DNA of 38,183 bases, from the NCBI GenBank assembly GCA_036821645.1, contig DAISJD010000017.1:1-38183 (forward strand), read 5' to 3'. The translations under genes and the position numbers were made by a program. Positions within the stretch are counted from its first letter, which is position 1, and each line of letters opens with the position of its first letter. Shown one piece after another: positions 6,721-14,806 of the stretch. Source of the DNA: DAISJD01 sp036821645. GTDB lineage: Bacteria > Pseudomonadota > Alphaproteobacteria > ATCC43930 > CGMCC-115725. The notes under the pieces are model-generated. The model did no database searches and was not told the origin of the DNA. It saw only the letters and a list, made by a program, of their open reading frames with translations.

Positions 6721-9717
6721 ATGGAAAATTCGATAGAGATCATCGATTTTATCGCGAACAACATGACATTGATCGGCGTCTTTATCTGGATTTTTTTAGT
6801 ATTTTTCTTAATTATTAGTCATTTTTTTTCATCTAACGACGCAGCACACGACCAATATATCAAAGAACGCTATCGGTTGTTGGTCGATTGGGGTGCCCAG
6901 GGTCATTTCGATCATGATGTGGCAACAGGGCGGATGTGGCTGTCGGATCAGGCCCACGCCCTCTTGGGCGAACCTGTCGGATCCTTGAACGGGGTGCGCA
7001 CGATCCTTTATAGCCGCGCCCATCCGGTCGATCGCATCCTCTACGACAATACGGTGGCCGAGATCATTCGGCAACGGGCCGACCGGATCACCCTGACCCT
7101 GCGCCTGCGCCATGCCGACGGCCATTGGGTCTGGGTCGAAATTTGCGGCCGCATCGTCTATGGCCCCGATCACCGGGTGATCCGGTCGGCCGGCTCCTTG
7201 TCCGATGTCAGCGATCTCTATGAAAGCCATCAAGACCTGATGGCGGCCAAGGCCGAATTGGAGGCGCGCGTCATCGAACGAACCTGTCACTTGGAACGGG
7301 AAATCGCCGAACGGCTCGGCGCCGAGCAGCGCCTGAAAGAGGCGATCGACGCCATGCCCGCCGGGGTCGTCCTGTTCGATGCCGATCTCAGGCTTCGGGT
7401 GCGCAACCGCCGGATTTTGCGCGACCATTGGCCGGGCAATCGGGACGAGGTGCAACCCGGCATTCATCTGCGCGATTTCGTGCGGCTTTATTGGACCGGC
7501 ATGCGCGATAGCGGCACGATGCCCGACCTCGACGTTGCGGCCATGGTCGATATCCGGCTCGACGCCCTGTTGAACAACGAGGCGACGGAAATCGAATCCC
7601 AAACCTGGGACGATCGGATCGTGCGGATTTTGGGGGCCGAGATTCAAGGCGGCGGCCTCATCATCGTGCAACAGGATATTACCCGCCTGCGCGCGGCCGA
7701 GGCCGATCTTAGCGATCTCATCGAAGCCCTGCCCGTCGGCATCATGGTCTTTGACGCCGAGGATCATCTGTTGCTGCGCAATGGGGCCAGCAAGGAAATC
7801 GAAGCCCAAAACGCAGAACGAGATACGGAACAAAACAGCCGACAAGACGCGCAACCGGCCGGATTCCTGTCGGGCACTATCCCCGCAATCGAGCGCGAAG
7901 ACAGGGTCCGCCACATCCTCGCGGCCTTGGGCCGCGGACCCGCCACGATGCCGCCCGACGATGGCCAGGTGCAGGGCTGGATGAACCGCACCCCCACCGC
8001 CATGCGGACCGGCACGGTGCGCCATTTGCCGGACGGGCGTTATCTGCGCGACGATATCCAAGAATTGCCGAACGGAAAATTATTGGTGGTTCAACTCGAC
8101 GTCACCGCGATGAAGCAGGCCGAAACCGATGCCCAGGCCCGCGCCGCCGCCCTGGAACAAGCCGTCCAGATCCAACGTCAGGCCGAACTGGCGATCCGGG
8201 CCGGGGAAACCAAGCTGAACCGGATCATCGATGCCCTGCCGGTCGGCGTCGTGGTCTATGACACGGACGGGCGCGTCGCGGTGCGCAACCGGATGCTGAA
8301 CACCCTCTTTCCCGTGCCGAATCCGGCCGCGATGATCGGCCTCGACCGGGTGCAGCATGTGGTCGAAACCCTGCGCCAAGTCTCCAGCCTGTCTCATCTC
8401 GACGAACCGGCGCTTGCAGCCTATGCCCGCCAATGGATGCAGAACGACAGCAGCGACGGGCGGGAAACGCGGCTCGACAATGGCAAGACGGTGCTGCGCC
8501 GGACCATCACGCTCGAAGACGGCCTTGCGATCGCCATCTTCCTCGACGTCACCCCCGTGCGCCGGGCCGAACAGCGCCTGCGCGATGCGGTCGATAGTAT
8601 GGATTGCGGCATCCAACTCTTCGATGCGGGCGGGCGGCTGATGATTTGGAATGCGGCCACCCTGGCGATCTTTCCCGATTTGAAGGATCGGCTGAAATCC
8701 GGCCAAGCCTATGACGGGCTCGCCCCGCTATTAGATTGTGAACAAGTAAACTGCGCGCTGCCCAATGCGCCGGACGCGTCCCCGGTCCGGCACTGCGTCC
8801 TCGACGATGGCCGCGTGTTGTTGACCCGGCACCTCACCACGAAAGAAGGCGGCCTGCTGTTGATGCAGACCGACGTCACCGAATTGCGCCGGGCCCAGGA
8901 TGAATTGGCCCGGTCCGACCGGCTCACCGCCCTTGGTCTGCTGGTCGCGGGCATCGCCCATGAGGTGAATACCCCCGTCGGCGTCGCCCTCACCGCCGGC
9001 AGCCATCTCGACGTGGCCAGCCGCCAGATCCGGGCCGACCTCGCCACGGGCCAGATCAAACGCTCATCCCTCGATCGCTTCATCCACGAGGCGGTGGAGG
9101 CCGCCGACATCATCGTGCACAACCTCAGCCGGACCAGCGATCTCATCAGCGGGTTCAAGCAAATCTCGGTCGATCAGGTCAGTGAGGAACGCCGCACCAT
9201 CGATCTTGCCGATTATCTGACCTCGATCCTGGCGAGCCTCGCCCCGCAACTGCGCAAAACCCGCCATCAGGTCGCCATCGCCTGTCCGCGCGGCATCGCC
9301 CTCGACACCTATCCGGGCGTCCTCTCGCAAATCATCACCAATTTCGTCATGAACAGCCTGATGCATGGGTTTCCCGACGATCGGGCGGGCCGGATCACGA
9401 TCGAGGCGGTCCCGGACGGGGGGCGCGTGCGCCTTTCCTATCGCGATGACGGGGCGGGCGTGCGCCCGGATCATCTTTCCCGCATTTTCGAGCCCTTCTT
9501 CACCACAAAACGCGGGCGCGGCGGCAGCGGCCTGGGCCTCAGCATCGTCCATAACCTCGTCACCGGCAAACTGGCGGGCACCCTCGCCGCCGCCAACGCC
9601 CCCACCGGCGGCCTGATCCTGACCATCACGATGCCCTGCCAAAGCCCGGTCCTCTCACTCACCCCCGACCCGTTGGGGGCCGAGGACGCCGGAGACGAAC
9701 GCGGGGCGGCAGCTTAG
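6721..9717 (+). CDS. Membrane-anchored multi-PAS sensor histidine kinase
   Basis: A 998-residue kinase. Residues about 14-36 are one strongly hydrophobic membrane segment. A PAS_3-type domain follows (about 53-168), then a coiled coil and four PAS_7-like repeats starting with near-identical phrases such as AMPAGVVLFD, ALPVGIMVFD and ALPVGVVVYD. The H-box AGIAHEVNTPVGVA contains His747. The ATPase domain shows N-box NFVMNSLMHG, DDGAGV, FEPFFTTKR and GLGLSIVHNL. There is no periplasmic sensor domain, so it probably senses cytoplasmic or redox cues through PAS. ATG at 6721 has GGAG (6711-6714) 6 bases upstream; TTG/ATG codons at 6703-6711 are alternatives. It is translationally linked to the HD-GYP regulator, its likely partner. 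Confidence 0.9.
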   Translation: MENSIEIIDFIANNMTLIGVFIWIFLVFFLIISHFFSSNDAAHDQYIKERYRLLVDWGAQGHFDHDVATGRMWLSDQAHALLGEPVGSLNGVRTILYSRAHPVDRILYDNTVAEIIRQRADRITLTLRLRHADGHWVWVEICGRIVYGPDHRVIRSAGSLSDVSDLYESHQDLMAAKAELEARVIERTCHLEREIAERLGAEQRLKEAIDAMPAGVVLFDADLRLRVRNRRILRDHWPGNRDEVQPGIHLRDFVRLYWTGMRDSGTMPDLDVAAMVDIRLDALLNNEATEIESQTWDDRIVRILGAEIQGGGLIIVQQDITRLRAAEADLSDLIEALPVGIMVFDAEDHLLLRNGASKEIEAQNAERDTEQNSRQDAQPAGFLSGTIPAIEREDRVRHILAALGRGPATMPPDDGQVQGWMNRTPTAMRTGTVRHLPDGRYLRDDIQELPNGKLLVVQLDVTAMKQAETDAQARAAALEQAVQIQRQAELAIRAGETKLNRIIDALPVGVVVYDTDGRVAVRNRMLNTLFPVPNPAAMIGLDRVQHVVETLRQVSSLSHLDEPALAAYARQWMQNDSSDGRETRLDNGKTVLRRTITLEDGLAIAIFLDVTPVRRAEQRLRDAVDSMDCGIQLFDAGGRLMIWNAATLAIFPDLKDRLKSGQAYDGLAPLLDCEQVNCALPNAPDASPVRHCVLDDGRVLLTRHLTTKEGGLLLMQTDVTELRRAQDELARSDRLTALGLLVAGIAHEVNTPVGVALTAGSHLDVASRQIRADLATGQIKRSSLDRFIHEAVEAADIIVHNLSRTSDLISGFKQISVDQVSEERRTIDLADYLTSILASLAPQLRKTRHQVAIACPRGIALDTYPGVLSQIITNFVMNSLMHGFPDDRAGRITIEAVPDGGRVRLSYRDDGAGVRPDHLSRIFEPFFTTKRGRGGSGLGLSIVHNLVTGKLAGTLAAANAPTGGLILTITMPCQSPVLSLTPDPLGAEDAGDERGAAA

Positions 9718-10071
9718 ATATAAACACAATAATCCATTTTATTCAAAGGTTTAACCTAAGAATCAAGGCAGAAAACAATCCATAATGCACTCGACACTTG
9801 GTTTCGTAACATTATTTTATAGAGGAACAAAAAGTGAGTTCCACGTATATCTTATTGCTGTTCGGATATACGTTCCCGACACATATCTATAGGACCGGGA
9901 TATATGTTCTATAGGACCGGGATATATGTTGATGTACGATCGTGCAAACGTGCACAATGAGAAACTTATATTTTTCAATTGACAGCGCCGTCAAATTAGT
10001 AGATCTTATAGTTGCCCGTATGAGATTGGGGCAGTACGGAGCCCAGCTAAATGCAGGGCCCCGTATGATCG
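9718..10071. other. AT-rich spacer with repeats and dyads, no gene
   Basis: This stretch follows the kinase gene. It holds a small palindrome AGGTTTAACCT at 9747-9757, a pair of tandem 22-bp repeats at 9887-9930, an inverted repeat GTGCA-AACG-TGCAC at 9942-9955 and TTGACAGCGCCGTCAA at 9979-9994. A stem TACGGAGCCC (10035-10044) with GGGCCCCGTA (10056-10065) lies just past the end of the small minus-strand ORF. I see no protein-coding frame with a ribosome site here. Confidence 0.5.
9887..9930 (+). repeat. Two perfect tandem 22-bp repeats
   Basis: Bases 9887-9908 and 9909-9930 are identical 22-mers that begin CTATAGGACC and end ATATATGTT. A degenerate relative (GGATATACGTT) occurs just upstream at 9864-9874. 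Each unit contains GGACCGGGATATAT, and ATAT...ATATGT halves give local dyad character. Two adjacent binding sites for a regulator, or slipped-strand duplication, are the simplest readings. Confidence 0.85.
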
Positions 10072-10167
10072 TTAATGCCTCGAAATTAGATCGAGGATAT
10101 TTACGATGAGTTGCACTCCTGCGATGACCACTGCCAATTTGGCGATTGGCCCGTCTTCGTTTTTCAT
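10072..10167 (-). CDS. 31-residue hydrophobic small protein, unknown function
   Basis: On the minus strand an ATG at 10167 opens a 32-codon frame ending in TAA at 10072. The product starts MKNEDGPIAK, continues with a hydrophobic stretch LAVVIAGVQLIVNILDLI and ends SRH. GAGGA lies 7 bases before the ATG (AGAGGACACATT then ATG), a good ribosome site. The hydrophobic core of about 20 residues between charged ends is what small membrane peptides and type I toxins look like. The leader holds a long inverted repeat (10192-10237) and a dyad TAGATT-TGTC-AATCTA (10257-10272) overlapping a TTGACA on this strand. No homologue is recognised; codon use alone cannot prove translation at this length. Confidence 0.45.
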   Translation of the reverse strand: MKNEDGPIAKLAVVIAGVQLIVNILDLISRH

Positions 10168-10191
10168 AATGTGTCCTCTAAAGTTTTAAAG

Positions 10192-10237
10192 GTTCGAGCT
10201 CGTCGCACAGTTTGGATGACCTAGCGACGGGCTCGAA
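10192..10237 (+). terminator. 14-bp stem-loop with T-rich tail (or leader hairpin of the small ORF)
   Basis: TTCGAGCTCGTCGC and GCGACGGGCTCGAA pair over 14 positions with a single mismatch/wobble and an 18-base loop. On the plus strand TTCTTTT follows, fitting an intrinsic terminator. Read on the minus strand it would lie in the 5' leader of the 31-codon ORF, 25 bases before its start codon. Confidence 0.5.
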
Positions 10238-10381
10238 TTCTTTTGGCGTAATTTTGTAGATTTGTCAATCTATTTTTTGAAAATCATCATATAAACGCAT
10301 GCATAAATAGTGTAAATCCCGTTATAAGATCATTATAAGATTTTATTCAATTTACAAATCTCTTCAAAAAATGTGATTGCC

Positions 10382-11080
10382 TCACCCGCCCACCGCCGCC
10401 GCGATCCCATAGGCGGTTGCCGCCGCGATGCCGCCGATCGCCATGGTTTGCAGGCCCGCCTTCGTCGGCGGCACCCCCGTCATCCGGCCCTTGATCGCGC
10501 CGAAAAGGCCGAGGGCGGCCAGCGTCGTCGCCACGGAAATCACCAACCCATCGCGCGCCGTCGGAAAAAAGAAATAGGGCAAGAGCGGGATGAGACCGCC
10601 CGCAATATAAGAGGCCCCGATGGTGAGCGCACTTTTGGGCGCACGGGCGGGGTCCGGTTCTTCCAGGCCCAATTCGAACCGCATCATGAACCGGACCCAT
10701 TTTTCGGGATGTTGGGCAAGCGCCGCCACCACCAGATCGGCCTGATCGGGGCCGAGACCCTGATCGACCAGGATTTCCGCCACCTCGCGCCGTTCTTCGT
10801 CGGGCATGTCCTGGGTTTCGCGCCATTCCCGGCGATATTCAGAGGCGTAATGATCGATATCGGTGCGCGCGGCGAGGTAGCCGCCCAGGCCCATGGCGAT
10901 CGCCCCCGCCGCGATTTCGGCCAATCCCGCCGTCACCACCACCGCCGTGCCATCGACGGCCCCCGCCAACCCGGCGGCCAGCGCAAACGGCACCGTCAAC
11001 CCGTCCGACATGCCGATCACGATGTCGCGCACGGTTTCGGATGCCATGAAATGCCGTTCATGGTGGGGGGTCATCGGCAT
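10382..11080 (-). CDS. VIT1/CCC1-family iron/manganese transporter
   Basis: A 232-residue integral membrane protein. The N-terminal block VRDIVIGMSDGLTVPFALAAGL is diagnostic of the VIT1/CCC1 family, which exports Fe2+ or Mn2+ from the cytosol in exchange for protons. A charged cytosolic segment with EYRREWRETQDMPDEERREV (about 87-106) corresponds to the metal-binding helices between TM2 and TM3. Three more hydrophobic segments follow, giving about five TM helices. The frame runs up to 11215; the start at 11080 is chosen because AAGGA is 8 bases upstream and the length fits the family. It is divergent from the GST gene. Confidence 0.88.
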   Translation of the reverse strand: MPMTPHHERHFMASETVRDIVIGMSDGLTVPFALAAGLAGAVDGTAVVVTAGLAEIAAGAIAMGLGGYLAARTDIDHYASEYRREWRETQDMPDEERREVAEILVDQGLGPDQADLVVAALAQHPEKWVRFMMRFELGLEEPDPARAPKSALTIGASYIAGGLIPLLPYFFFPTARDGLVISVATTLAALGLFGAIKGRMTGVPPTKAGLQTMAIGGIAAATAYGIAAAVGG

Positions 11081-11310
11081 GGCGCACATCCTTTGCTGCA
11101 AATCCTCGGCCCTTTTATACCAAGTTGGCCGCCCCGCCGCCCGCCTGGAAATGGCATGGGTCCCGCCCGCAGGCATCGTGTGCGATCCATCCCCACACAA
11201 GCCTTGCCTTTGCAACGAAGAGGGATCATGGTCTGGCCGTATTTCCCCCGATCGGGACTGGTGGCCCCCAACGCCCTGGCCCCCGATCCCAGCATAGAAA
11301 GTGGGTCAGC

Positions 11311-11925
11311 ATGATCGTCTATGGTACCTGCATTTCGCCGTTCGTGCGCAAGGTCTTGTTCGTCCTCGCCGAAAAGGGCCTGACCGCCGAACAGGTCAAG
11401 CTTTTCCCCCATGCCGAACATCCGGCCTTTTTAGAGGCAAGCCCCTTCGGCCTTTTGCCCGGTTTTCGCGACGGCGATCTGAAACTGGCCGACAGTTCGG
11501 TCATCGCGCATTATCTCGAACGCAAGTACCCGACCCCGGCCCTGGTGCCGACCGATCTTGCCGATTATGCCCGGACCTTGTGGTTTGAAGAAGTCGCCGA
11601 TTCCATGCTGTTCGGCATCGTCGGGAAGGTGTTCGGCAATCTCGTGGTAAAGCCGAAACTCTTGGGCCTTGAGCCCAACATGGACGAAGTGGCCGCTGGC
11701 CTCGCCGCGATCCCGACCGTGTTCGGCTATCTTGAAAGCCAAATCAACGGCCCCTATCTAGTCGCCGATCGCCTGACCCTGGCCGATATCGCCGTTTCCT
11801 GCCATTTCGTGAATCTAGCCATGGCCGGTCACGGCATCGATGCCGCCCAATATCCGAAACTGGCCGCCTATGTCGCGGGCATCCATGCCCGCCCGACCTT
11901 CCAATCGATCAAAGACCCGGAATAA
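11311..11925 (+). CDS. Glutathione S-transferase family protein
   Basis: A 204-residue protein with the two-domain GST layout. The thioredoxin-like N-terminal domain starts MIVYGTCISPFVRKVLFVLAE, with Ser in CISPFVRK at the usual catalytic position, and ends with DSSVIAHYLERKYP, where the DSS/ES motif binds the gamma-glutamyl group. The all-alpha C-terminal domain contains GPYLVADRLTLADIAV, the N-capping box of GSTs. It conjugates or binds glutathione in the cytosol; substrate unknown. The open frame reaches 11125, but the real domain begins at 11311. The ribosome site is weak. A strong terminator follows 42 bases after the stop. Confidence 0.88.
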   Translation: MIVYGTCISPFVRKVLFVLAEKGLTAEQVKLFPHAEHPAFLEASPFGLLPGFRDGDLKLADSSVIAHYLERKYPTPALVPTDLADYARTLWFEEVADSMLFGIVGKVFGNLVVKPKLLGLEPNMDEVAAGLAAIPTVFGYLESQINGPYLVADRLTLADIAVSCHFVNLAMAGHGIDAAQYPKLAAYVAGIHARPTFQSIKDPE

Positions 11926-11966
11926 TCCGTCGGCATAACCCTGTATTTGGGGTCATGCTCAATAAG

Positions 11967-12004
11967 AAGGCTGCCGCGATCTCAAGATCGCGGCAGCCTT
12001 TTTT
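11967..12004. terminator. Perfect 16-bp intrinsic terminator between GST and MCP genes
   Basis: The arms 11967-11982 and 11985-12000 are perfectly complementary over 16 bp (AAGGCTGCCGCGATCT) with a 2-base spacer, so the real loop is four bases or more. TTTT and an AT-rich tail follow on the plus strand, and TTCTTATT on the minus. It sits between convergent genes and should stop transcription in both directions. Confidence 0.92.
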
Positions 12005-12031
12005 ATTTGCCGTGCATGACAATGTGATCGA

Positions 12032-14011
12032 TCAGGCGGCCTTGATTTCGTTCAGGAAACCCGCCACCTGATCGCGCAATTGGCTGGTATGGCTGGCCAT
12101 CCGGGTCGCCGCGTGCAGGACCTGTTCGGCGGCACTGCCGGTCTCGCCCACGGTTTCGGAAACCCCGTTGATGCTGTGCACGACGCGCTTGGTTTCATTG
12201 GCCGCTTCCAAGACGTTGCGGGCAATTTCGCGGGTCGCCGCCGTTTGCTGTTCCACGGCGGCGGCAATCGTCGTCGCAATGGCATTGATTTCACTGGTCG
12301 TGCGTTGGAACCCTTGAATGGCCCCGACCGCCGTTTCGGTTTTGGCCCGGATGGCGTCGATCTGACTGCGGATTTCATCGGTCGCCTGGGCCGTTTGCCC
12401 GGCCAAGCTCTTAACCTCGCTCGCCACCACGGCAAACCCGCGCCCGGCATCCCCCGCGCGCGCCGCCTCGATCGTGGCATTCAAGGCCAGAAGATTGGTC
12501 TGGGCGGCAATGTTGTTGATGAGTTCGACCACCACGCCGATCCGTTGCGCCGCATCCGCAAGTTCGGTCACGGTCTCGTTCGTGCGCACCCCATCCGCCT
12601 CGGCCGTGGCTGAAATGCTGGAGGCGTGATCGACCTGACGGCCGATTTCTCGAATGGAGGCGGACAATTCCTCGGCCGCCGCCGCCACGGTTTCGACATT
12701 GGCACGCGCCACCTCGACGGACGTGACCGCATCGGCACTGCGCGATCCGGTCGTCGTGGCATGCCCGACCATGCCTTGCGCCGTCGTCTGCAACAGGCCC
12801 GCCGCACCGGACAAGTCATCCACCACCGAACCGATGCGCCGTTCGAAATCCAACGCCAGATTGGCCATGATCTGGCGTTTTTCCGCCTCGGCTGCCGCCG
12901 CCTGCTCGGCTTGTTCCTCGCGCATGGCGACCACGGCTTCGGCATTTTCTTGAAACACCGTCAGCGCCGTCGCCATACTGCCGATTTCATCGCCGCGTTC
13001 CGTATCGCTCACCCGGATCTGTCGTTCGCCACGCGCAAGGCGCAGCATCGTATCGGTCAACCGGCCAAGCGGTCCCGTGATCGACCGGGCCAAGAACAGA
13101 CTGATCACGACCCCCAGGGCGAAAATCACCCCCGTCGACAAGGTGAGCGAGCGTGGGCCCGTCTTGATGGCATCCAACAGGGTTTCCAAGACATCTTTGG
13201 CCTCGGCCGAGATGCGCTTTTGCAAGGCGAGAGAGGTCGTCGCCATCACTTCGCCCTCGTTCTTGGTCCAACTGTCGAGCCGGGTGAGACGCTCTTCATC
13301 GGTCTTCGCCAAAAGATCCACGTTCTGGCGCAGGGTTTTGACGCCCATCAACAGTTTGGGCGCATCGAGCGTGCCGAGCGCCGCCGTCAGACGATCGAAA
13401 TCCCCGCGCACGATGTCGAGATCGGCCTTGGCCGAAGTTCTGCGAAACCGGGCAACGTCAAAGACGGTCGCAACCAATCCGTCGTTCACACCGACCAGGG
13501 CCTTCGCCCGGCCCGGGGCCGCCGGATCGTTGCCGTTCATCGCCTCGTCGCGCAGTTGCGCCAGATCCTTGATCAGACCATAGGCGGGCTTTTCAATCTC
13601 GTCGGCATAAAGCTTCGTCTCTTTGGCGATGATATCCTGCATGAATTTCCAACTGACCGTATAGGCGGTCAGGGCACCCTTCATATCCTGCGTAATTTTC
13701 GCTTCTTCCGGCGTGCGGGCACCGGCAACGGCCTCATCGACCAACAAGGCATCCTGGGCCAGAAGGTCGTCGGCCTGCTTGGCAAAATCGGGATTGCCAC
13801 TGCGCAGCCACTGATTGACGCGCGTACGGACCTTCGACATCACCGCATCGATGTTGATCGCACGGGTTTCACGCGCCTGTGAGGCCCGAAAATCGGAAAA
13901 ATCGCGATCGATCACATTAAACAAGCGGCCACTGATGACCGAAGCACCGACCAGCATGAGCAACAGCACGCCAAAGCCGAAAAATATTCTCGTTTTGATC
14001 GACAATTTCAT
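12032..14011 (-). CDS. Methyl-accepting chemotaxis protein
   Basis: A 659-residue receptor with two membrane segments (about 10-28 and 289-308). Between them lies a roughly 260-residue, mostly helical periplasmic domain with long heptad-rich stretches, possibly a helical bimodular-type sensor. HAMP follows at about 309-361 (ITGPLGRLTDTMLRLARGE). The signalling tip is textbook: IAAQTNLLALNATIEAARAG at 501-520, then DAGRGFAVVASEVKSLA. No C-terminal CheR-binding pentapeptide is present. The ligand is unknown. The start at 14011 gives a normal N-terminal signal anchor; the ribosome site GGGGGT is rather far upstream (about 13 bases). No che genes are in the window. Confidence 0.93.
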   Translation of the reverse strand: MKLSIKTRIFFGFGVLLLMLVGASVISGRLFNVIDRDFSDFRASQARETRAINIDAVMSKVRTRVNQWLRSGNPDFAKQADDLLAQDALLVDEAVAGARTPEEAKITQDMKGALTAYTVSWKFMQDIIAKETKLYADEIEKPAYGLIKDLAQLRDEAMNGNDPAAPGRAKALVGVNDGLVATVFDVARFRRTSAKADLDIVRGDFDRLTAALGTLDAPKLLMGVKTLRQNVDLLAKTDEERLTRLDSWTKNEGEVMATTSLALQKRISAEAKDVLETLLDAIKTGPRSLTLSTGVIFALGVVISLFLARSITGPLGRLTDTMLRLARGERQIRVSDTERGDEIGSMATALTVFQENAEAVVAMREEQAEQAAAAEAEKRQIMANLALDFERRIGSVVDDLSGAAGLLQTTAQGMVGHATTTGSRSADAVTSVEVARANVETVAAAAEELSASIREIGRQVDHASSISATAEADGVRTNETVTELADAAQRIGVVVELINNIAAQTNLLALNATIEAARAGDAGRGFAVVASEVKSLAGQTAQATDEIRSQIDAIRAKTETAVGAIQGFQRTTSEINAIATTIAAAVEQQTAATREIARNVLEAANETKRVVHSINGVSETVGETGSAAEQVLHAATRMASHTSQLRDQVAGFLNEIKAA

Positions 14012-14110
14012 GCGACGATACCCCCAGATCGATTAAAAAATCTTGTTATGGGTGCATATAATCGCAAATCTCCTAACAACTCGTTGTTGACCTGGGTTCA
14101 ACATGCAAAA

Positions 14111-14659
14111 TTATGCATCAAGTTCGCTATCCCAATAGAGATAATCGACCCAGGTATGGTGAAAATCCCGATAGCGCAAATCGGGCGATCGGCGATAGAG
14201 GGCGGCCTTGGTCGGGCGATAGGGCTGCTTCAAAAGGGGCATGCCGATTTCTTCCGGGGTTCGGTTCGCCTTGACGTGATTGCAATGCGCACAGGCCGCA
14301 ACGACATTTTCCCAGGTCGTGCGCCCCCCGCGCGAACGCGGGATCACGTGATCGAAGGTCAACATCTCCGCCGGAAACTCTTCGGCACAATATTGGCAAG
14401 TAAAACCGTCGCGCAGATAGATATTGTAGCGTGTAAAGGCCAAAAACCCATCGAGCTTCTTATAGTGTTTCAAGGCAACCACGCTCGGCACCGGCATGCT
14501 GAAACGCGGCGAACGCGCCACCGTGTCGTAATTCGCCACCAGGGCAACCCGATCCATCATCAAGGCCGTCAACGCGTCGCGCCACGACCATAAGGAAAGC
14601 GGGTGATAGGAAAGCGGGCGATAATCGGCATTGAGCACAAGGGTTTGCAAAGCAAGCAT
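14111..14659 (-). CDS. HNH endonuclease family protein
   Basis: A 182-residue protein with a complete HNH nuclease fold. The zinc Cys pairs are CQYC and CAHC, and between them FDHVIPRSRGGRTTWENVV contains the metal-binding Asp-His and the Asn. An N-terminal region with LNADYRPLSYHPLSLWSW is typical of the widespread standalone HNH proteins of proteobacteria. DNA-cutting role is inferred from family; no phage or intron context is seen. ATG at 14659 is chosen over the TTG at 14662; AGGA is 4 bases upstream. An intrinsic terminator ends only about 12 bases before the start codon, so expression likely depends on read-through or a promoter inside that region. Confidence 0.87.
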   Translation of the reverse strand: MLALQTLVLNADYRPLSYHPLSLWSWRDALTALMMDRVALVANYDTVARSPRFSMPVPSVVALKHYKKLDGFLAFTRYNIYLRDGFTCQYCAEEFPAEMLTFDHVIPRSRGGRTTWENVVAACAHCNHVKANRTPEEIGMPLLKQPYRPTKAALYRRSPDLRYRDFHHTWVDYLYWDSELDA

Positions 14660-14670
14660 CAATCCTGTCC

Positions 14671-14704
14671 CAAAAAGAAAGGGCCAGACTTGCGTCCGGC
14701 CCTT
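14671..14704 (-). terminator. Intrinsic terminator directly before the HNH gene
   Basis: On the minus strand, AAGGGCCGGAC and GTCTGGCCCTT form an 11-bp stem with one G-T wobble and loop GCAA (arms 14694-14704 and 14679-14689), followed by TCTTTTTG. It would end the transcript starting near 14983. The HNH start codon at 14659 is about 12 bases beyond the T-run. Confidence 0.85.
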
Positions 14705-14806
14705 GATATGGCGGTCATGAAAACGGCGGCGGGTTGACTGCGCCGACTACTGGCACCATGGGTGGCCTGATCAGCCGCCAATATCCTCAGCAACCCATGA
14801 AAAGAA

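Larger units (their letters stand above)
9979..10245 (+). ncRNA. Candidate plus-strand RNA opposite the 31-codon ORF
   Basis: A perfect TTGACA -35 box is at 9979-9984; the -10 is unclear (GATCTT at 10002-10007 with 17-base spacing). Downstream, hairpins occur at 10035-10065 and 10078-10096 (CCTCGA/TCGAGG). The end could be a 14-bp stem, TTCGAGCTCGTCGC (10192-10205) with GCGACGGGCTCGAA (10224-10237), followed by TTCTTTT, which resembles an intrinsic terminator. An RNA across this interval would be fully antisense to the small ORF at 10072-10167. Promoter strength and the very existence of the transcript are inferred. Confidence 0.3.

Noticed and set aside
6829..8061. Minus-strand ORF (410 codons) opposite the histidine kinase
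   Set aside because: Shadow of the PAS-domain coding frame.
9887..9930. CRISPR-like array
   Set aside because: Only two directly abutting 22-bp copies without spacers, and no cas gene in the window.
10373..11314. Plus-strand ORF (313 codons) opposite the VIT1 transporter
   Set aside because: Arg/His-rich shadow; the minus strand encodes a recognised transporter with a ribosome site.
12626..13882. Plus-strand ORF (418 codons) opposite the chemotaxis receptor
   Set aside because: His/Arg-rich shadow translation; the opposite strand has an intact MCP signalling domain.
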